In this document: in pieces, positions 61,173-64,000 of the stretch | How positions within the stretch are numbered: the first letter of the stretch is position 1 | Layout of the letters: each line of letters starts with the position of its first letter | Assembly: GCF_002117005.1 (NCBI RefSeq) | Contig: NZ_CP021023.1 | Span: forward strand, 2,280,995 to 2,344,994 | Direction: 5' to 3' | DNA from: Sedimentisphaera salicampi | Lineage (GTDB): Bacteria > Planctomycetota > Phycisphaerae > Sedimentisphaerales > Sedimentisphaeraceae | Length of the DNA stretch: 64,000 nucleotides | The notes under the pieces: model-generated | The model's input: the letters and a program-made list of their open reading frames with translations, nothing else | What the model was told of the DNA's origin: nothing | Databases searched by the model: none | Made by a program: the position numbers and the translations under genes

Positions 61173-61451
61173 ATTGGATCCGTGAAGGATTTGCAAAGGC
61201 AAATCTGCGAGAACGCCCATTTCATTCGATTTGAGAAGACTCTGCGTGCTGCAGCGGGTTCTGCCGCCGCGGGACAGCACTGATTCGCCCCTGCATAGCA
61301 AAATCGTTAGGAAAAATTAGCGTAAATCAGCGGCTATTAAAAAATCGGTGCATCTCAGCCCTTCTTAACTGAAGCAAAATCTGAGAACTGTTTAGAAAAA
61401 GCCTCGCCCGCAAAATGCAGAACCTGCTGAAAAGTTTATTCTTTTCTGGTC

Positions 61452-61479
61452 TTGACGGCTGGAATGGTTGTGATAAAGT
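61452..61479 (+). promoter_or_regulatory. Sigma70-like promoter of yajC-secD
   Basis: TTGACG, 16-bp spacer, TAAAGT, about 85 nt before the yajC start. Confidence 0.55.
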
Positions 61480-61565
61480 TAAAAACCTGTTGCCTTATTC
61501 AGGCTTTCTTTTATAATTTCGATACTTTACTCAACAGTGAAATATTCTATAAATAAGGTAGTATT

Positions 61566-61997
61566 ATGCGTAATCTATGGGTTTTAGCAGCGGCCGATCC
61601 GGCCTCTGGCGAAAACACAGTAACAATGGAACAGGTTGATGGTTCAACCAGCACAAATTCAACGGCAGAAAGCACGGGTAAAAACGGTGCTGAGGGAACA
61701 GGCGAACAGCAGGCCCCTCAGGGTATGCCTCCCGGGCAGATTCTTCTGCTGGTAGGTCTTCTTGTAATGATGTATTTTGTGCTGTTTCACGGTCCGCGCA
61801 AGCAGCAGAAAAAGCAGCAGCAGATGCGTGATTCGCTGAACAAGAATGACAGAGTGGTTACTATCGGCGGTATCTACGGGACGATCCTCGAGATAAAAGA
61901 CGGTATGGTAACTCTCAAGGTTGATGAATCAACCAATGCGAAGGTAAAAATGAAGCTCACCGCTATAGCAGGCAAGGCAGAAGAGAAGCAGGCTTAA
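61566..61997 (+). CDS. yajC: Preprotein translocase subunit YajC
   Basis: 143 aa. Sec accessory protein associated with SecDF in the inner membrane. After an unusually long Ser/Thr/Glu-rich N-terminal extension (about residues 1-55) comes the single transmembrane helix QILLLVGLLVMMYFVLF and the conserved cytoplasmic part GPRKQQKKQQQMRDSLNKNDRVVTIGGIYGTILEI. Typical YajC is 85-115 aa, so the extension is the only oddity. Upstream of secD by 57 bp, the usual order. Confidence 0.93.
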   Translation: MRNLWVLAAADPASGENTVTMEQVDGSTSTNSTAESTGKNGAEGTGEQQAPQGMPPGQILLLVGLLVMMYFVLFHGPRKQQKKQQQMRDSLNKNDRVVTIGGIYGTILEIKDGMVTLKVDESTNAKVKMKLTAIAGKAEEKQA

Positions 61998-62054
61998 TTT
62001 TTAGAGCGGGTGAGTTGATATATTTAGTGTAAAGACATTGTCAGGAATATAGCG

Positions 62055-64000
62055 ATGGAGAAAAAACAGCACTGGAAAGGTGTTTTAATCTTAGTTCTTG
62101 TAGTTTTTGCGGCGCTTTCCCTTTGGCCGCCGCAGAGTAAGCTCAAGCCCGGGCTTGATCTCGCCGGCGGTGCGAGTCTGGTGTACAGTATCGATACCGA
62201 AGGTATGAGCGATTCTGAAACCGACGGACTGGCCGCAAAGGTGATTCCGGTTATAAAGAAGCGTTTAGACCCCGACGGACTGTCGAATATTGTAATTCGT
62301 CCGCAGGGCGATACGAGATTCGAAATCCAGCTTCCTCTCGCAAGCGAGGAAACTCAGAAGCTCAGGGAGAAATACCAGAAGGCTTACGATGCCCTCGCGG
62401 ATACCAACATAAATCTTGCGGTGGTTATCAACTCCCTGTCTCTGCCTGAAGAAGAGCGTCAGGAGAAGTTCAAAGAATTTGCGAAGTCTGATTCACACAG
62501 AGAATTGCTCAATACTCTTGCTTCAATTTATGATAAACGCCAGAGGCTTCGGGACCAGCGAGATTCAGCCAAGGAGGCGATGGAGAATGCCAAGTCTTCC
62601 ATGGAAGATCTCGGTATGCGCACAACAGGCCTTCAGTATCAGTATGAAAGCTGGTCTGAGAAAGAAGGCGAGGAACTGACAAAAGCCCTGAATTCTTTTG
62701 TAGAGAAGACGGCAGAGGAAGGCGAAGAGCCCGAAAATGCCCAGAAGAAGGTTTCCCTGCTAAAGGACTATATCCAGAGCAGGAGTAAATATGTGCAGGT
62801 GGTTGATGAGCTTGCAGGAGAAGTGGCGGATAAATACAAAGATGCCCTTAACGACATCTCAAAGCTCAATATCAGCCTTGAAGCCTTTACCGAGATGCTC
62901 GGTTCTAGCGGAAGGCAGGAATACCTCGCAGAGATAAAAAACAAATTCCCCGACAGAATCGAGGAGATTGAAAATTTTGTTTCAGCCTACGATTCCTATG
63001 CGGGTGTTCGCGGAAGGCTCGACGATCCGGAAGACGTCAAGCGTATGCTTAAAGGTGCAGGCGTTCTCGAATTCAGAATTATCCCCAGAGCCGCTTCAGG
63101 AGACATCAGCAGCGATGAAGCCCAGAACTATATCCAGCAGCTAAAGACTAAAGGGCCGAAGCTCGCATCAGATTCTGATTATGTATGGTGCGAAGTGGAC
63201 GACCCGCGCGGGAAAGGTTTCCCGGGTTCTGTAACAGGTGAGTTTGCAGGTAAGAAGTATGTACTTGCAAGCAACAAAGATGGTGAAGTGCTTCTGAACA
63301 ATCAGGACGGAAAAGACTGGAAGCTGGCCAAGGCAAGGCGTGAAACCGATCGGGCCGGAAGAAGGGCGATAGGTTTCCAGATGAACGAGATCGGCGCTAA
63401 TATGTTCTATGATCTTACCGATTCGAATATGAACCGCCAGTTAGGCGTTCTTCTCGACGGCAAGCTCCTCAGCAGCGCCACAATTCAGGCTGCTATCGGC
63501 AAGCGGGGTATCATCACAGGAAACTTCTCGCAGGTTGAGCAGGCCGATATGGTGAACAAACTCAACGCCGGCTCTCTTCCAGCAAGGATAAGCCCGGCAC
63601 CTATCTCCGAGAAGACAATCGGTGCGACAATAGGCGAGGATAACCGCGATAAGGGTATCACTGCCGGAATTATCGGGCTGGTATTAGTGATGATCTTTAT
63701 GCTTATCTACTACACCCTCAGCGGCTCGATTGCAGATATAGCGCTTCTTTTGAATATGCTGTTTATCCTCGGAGTGATGGCGTTTTCCGGCGCAACATTC
63801 ACCCTTCCGGGTATTGCAGGTTTGATTCTTACTATAGGTATGGCAGTTGATGCGAATGTGCTTATATTTGAGCGTATCAGGGAAGAGCAGGAATCAGGCG
63901 CTACCCTCAAAACAGCCATAAAATCCGGCTACGATAAGGCTTTCTCGACAATATTCGATGCGAACATTACTACCTTCATCACAGCCTTCATTCTGTACAA
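62055..64000 (+). CDS. secD: Protein translocase subunit SecD (possibly SecDF fusion), 3' end outside window
   Basis: At least 648 aa, open to the right edge. The N-terminus MEKKQHWKGVLILVLVVFAA is the first transmembrane helix, then the conserved LKPGLDLAGGASLVY. A P1-type domain is interrupted by a long charged helical region (about residues 95-320, many Glu/Lys heptads) absent from short SecD proteins. The conserved GVLEFRIIPR, TGRRAIGFQMNEIGANMF-like and LPARISPAPISEKTIGATIGEDN motifs follow, then helices with GLILTIGMAVDANVLIFERIREE (D-A-N/E region of the proton path). It uses proton flow to drive late translocation. A SecF part may follow in the same gene, as in many planctomycetes. Confidence 0.95.
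   Translation, partial: MEKKQHWKGVLILVLVVFAALSLWPPQSKLKPGLDLAGGASLVYSIDTEGMSDSETDGLAAKVIPVIKKRLDPDGLSNIVIRPQGDTRFEIQLPLASEETQKLREKYQKAYDALADTNINLAVVINSLSLPEEERQEKFKEFAKSDSHRELLNTLASIYDKRQRLRDQRDSAKEAMENAKSSMEDLGMRTTGLQYQYESWSEKEGEELTKALNSFVEKTAEEGEEPENAQKKVSLLKDYIQSRSKYVQVVDELAGEVADKYKDALNDISKLNISLEAFTEMLGSSGRQEYLAEIKNKFPDRIEEIENFVSAYDSYAGVRGRLDDPEDVKRMLKGAGVLEFRIIPRAASGDISSDEAQNYIQQLKTKGPKLASDSDYVWCEVDDPRGKGFPGSVTGEFAGKKYVLASNKDGEVLLNNQDGKDWKLAKARRETDRAGRRAIGFQMNEIGANMFYDLTDSNMNRQLGVLLDGKLLSSATIQAAIGKRGIITGNFSQVEQADMVNKLNAGSLPARISPAPISEKTIGATIGEDNRDKGITAGIIGLVLVMIFMLIYYTLSGSIADIALLLNMLFILGVMAFSGATFTLPGIAGLILTIGMAVDANVLIFERIREEQESGATLKTAIKSGYDKAFSTIFDANITTFITAFILY

Noticed and set aside
61005-61301. 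98-residue minus-strand frame after the sulfatase gene
   Set aside because: Overlaps the sulfatase 3' end and its terminator, with no ribosome site or recognisable features.

Overview
The window looks like a chromosomal segment of an anaerobic, polysaccharide-degrading member of the Planctomycetota, most likely class Phycisphaerae, order Sedimentisphaerales. The evidence is the mix of PEP-CTERM proteins ending in GLGGLF-RRR, dockerin-like C-termini, H-X9-DG prepilin-like proteins, sulfatases, a UxaE-type tagaturonate epimerase, GH92 and DUF5060 hydrolases, an AlgE-like outer-membrane barrel, and a meso-DAP type MurE. This placement comes from remembered family distribution, not a search.

Layout. 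1-3.7 kb: the end of a dockerin-like secreted protein, a TlpA-like thioredoxin and proB. 3.7-15.1 kb: a mobile-element cluster, with two IS110 copies inside intergenic repeats. The second IS110 is split by a 7.6-kb insert that is bounded by IS4-family sequence and a 9-bp direct repeat, and that carries uxaE, a GH92 enzyme, an unknown secreted protein and tRNA-Arg(CCG). 15.4-17.7 kb: three small secreted proteins (one dockerin-like, two PEP-CTERM). 17.8-19.4 kb: palindromic repeats around a RAYT/Y1 transposase. 19.6-28.4 kb: an orphan symporter small accessory protein, an alginate-export-like barrel, an EamA transporter, maf, a hypothetical protein, a LigD-phosphoesterase-like protein, a FetAB-type ABC exporter, ribF, hydE and a rhomboid protease. 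28.5-35.8 kb: a split, divergent dcw cluster, with mraY-murF-murE on the minus strand and mraZ-rsmH-LysM-FtsL-like on the plus strand. 36-46.3 kb: a DUF5060 hydrolase, an AbiE toxin-antitoxin pair, an M48 protease, a corrinoid protein, a DUF711/PFL protein and a DUF4914 protein. 46.5-51.9 kb: IS256, a TorF-like porin, and a group II intron in the leader of a prepilin-like gene. 52-61.1 kb: two sulfatases, a PEP-CTERM protein, a third IS110, a repeat-rich fossil region and an M42 peptidase. 61.5 kb to the end: yajC and the start of secD.

Two things stand out. First, intergenic space is filled with a modular REP/BIME-like repeat family. At least fifteen loci carry GC-rich palindromes around a conserved core of roughly 75-80 bp, a RAYT gene lies among them, and in one copy the core is inverted. 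Second, three nearly identical IS110 elements sit at the same site of this repeat. Their 5' non-coding region folds into what looks like a bridge RNA, whose loops contain short stretches matching the observed target and the element's own ends. All three recombinases have Cys in place of the expected last Asp of the DEDD motif.
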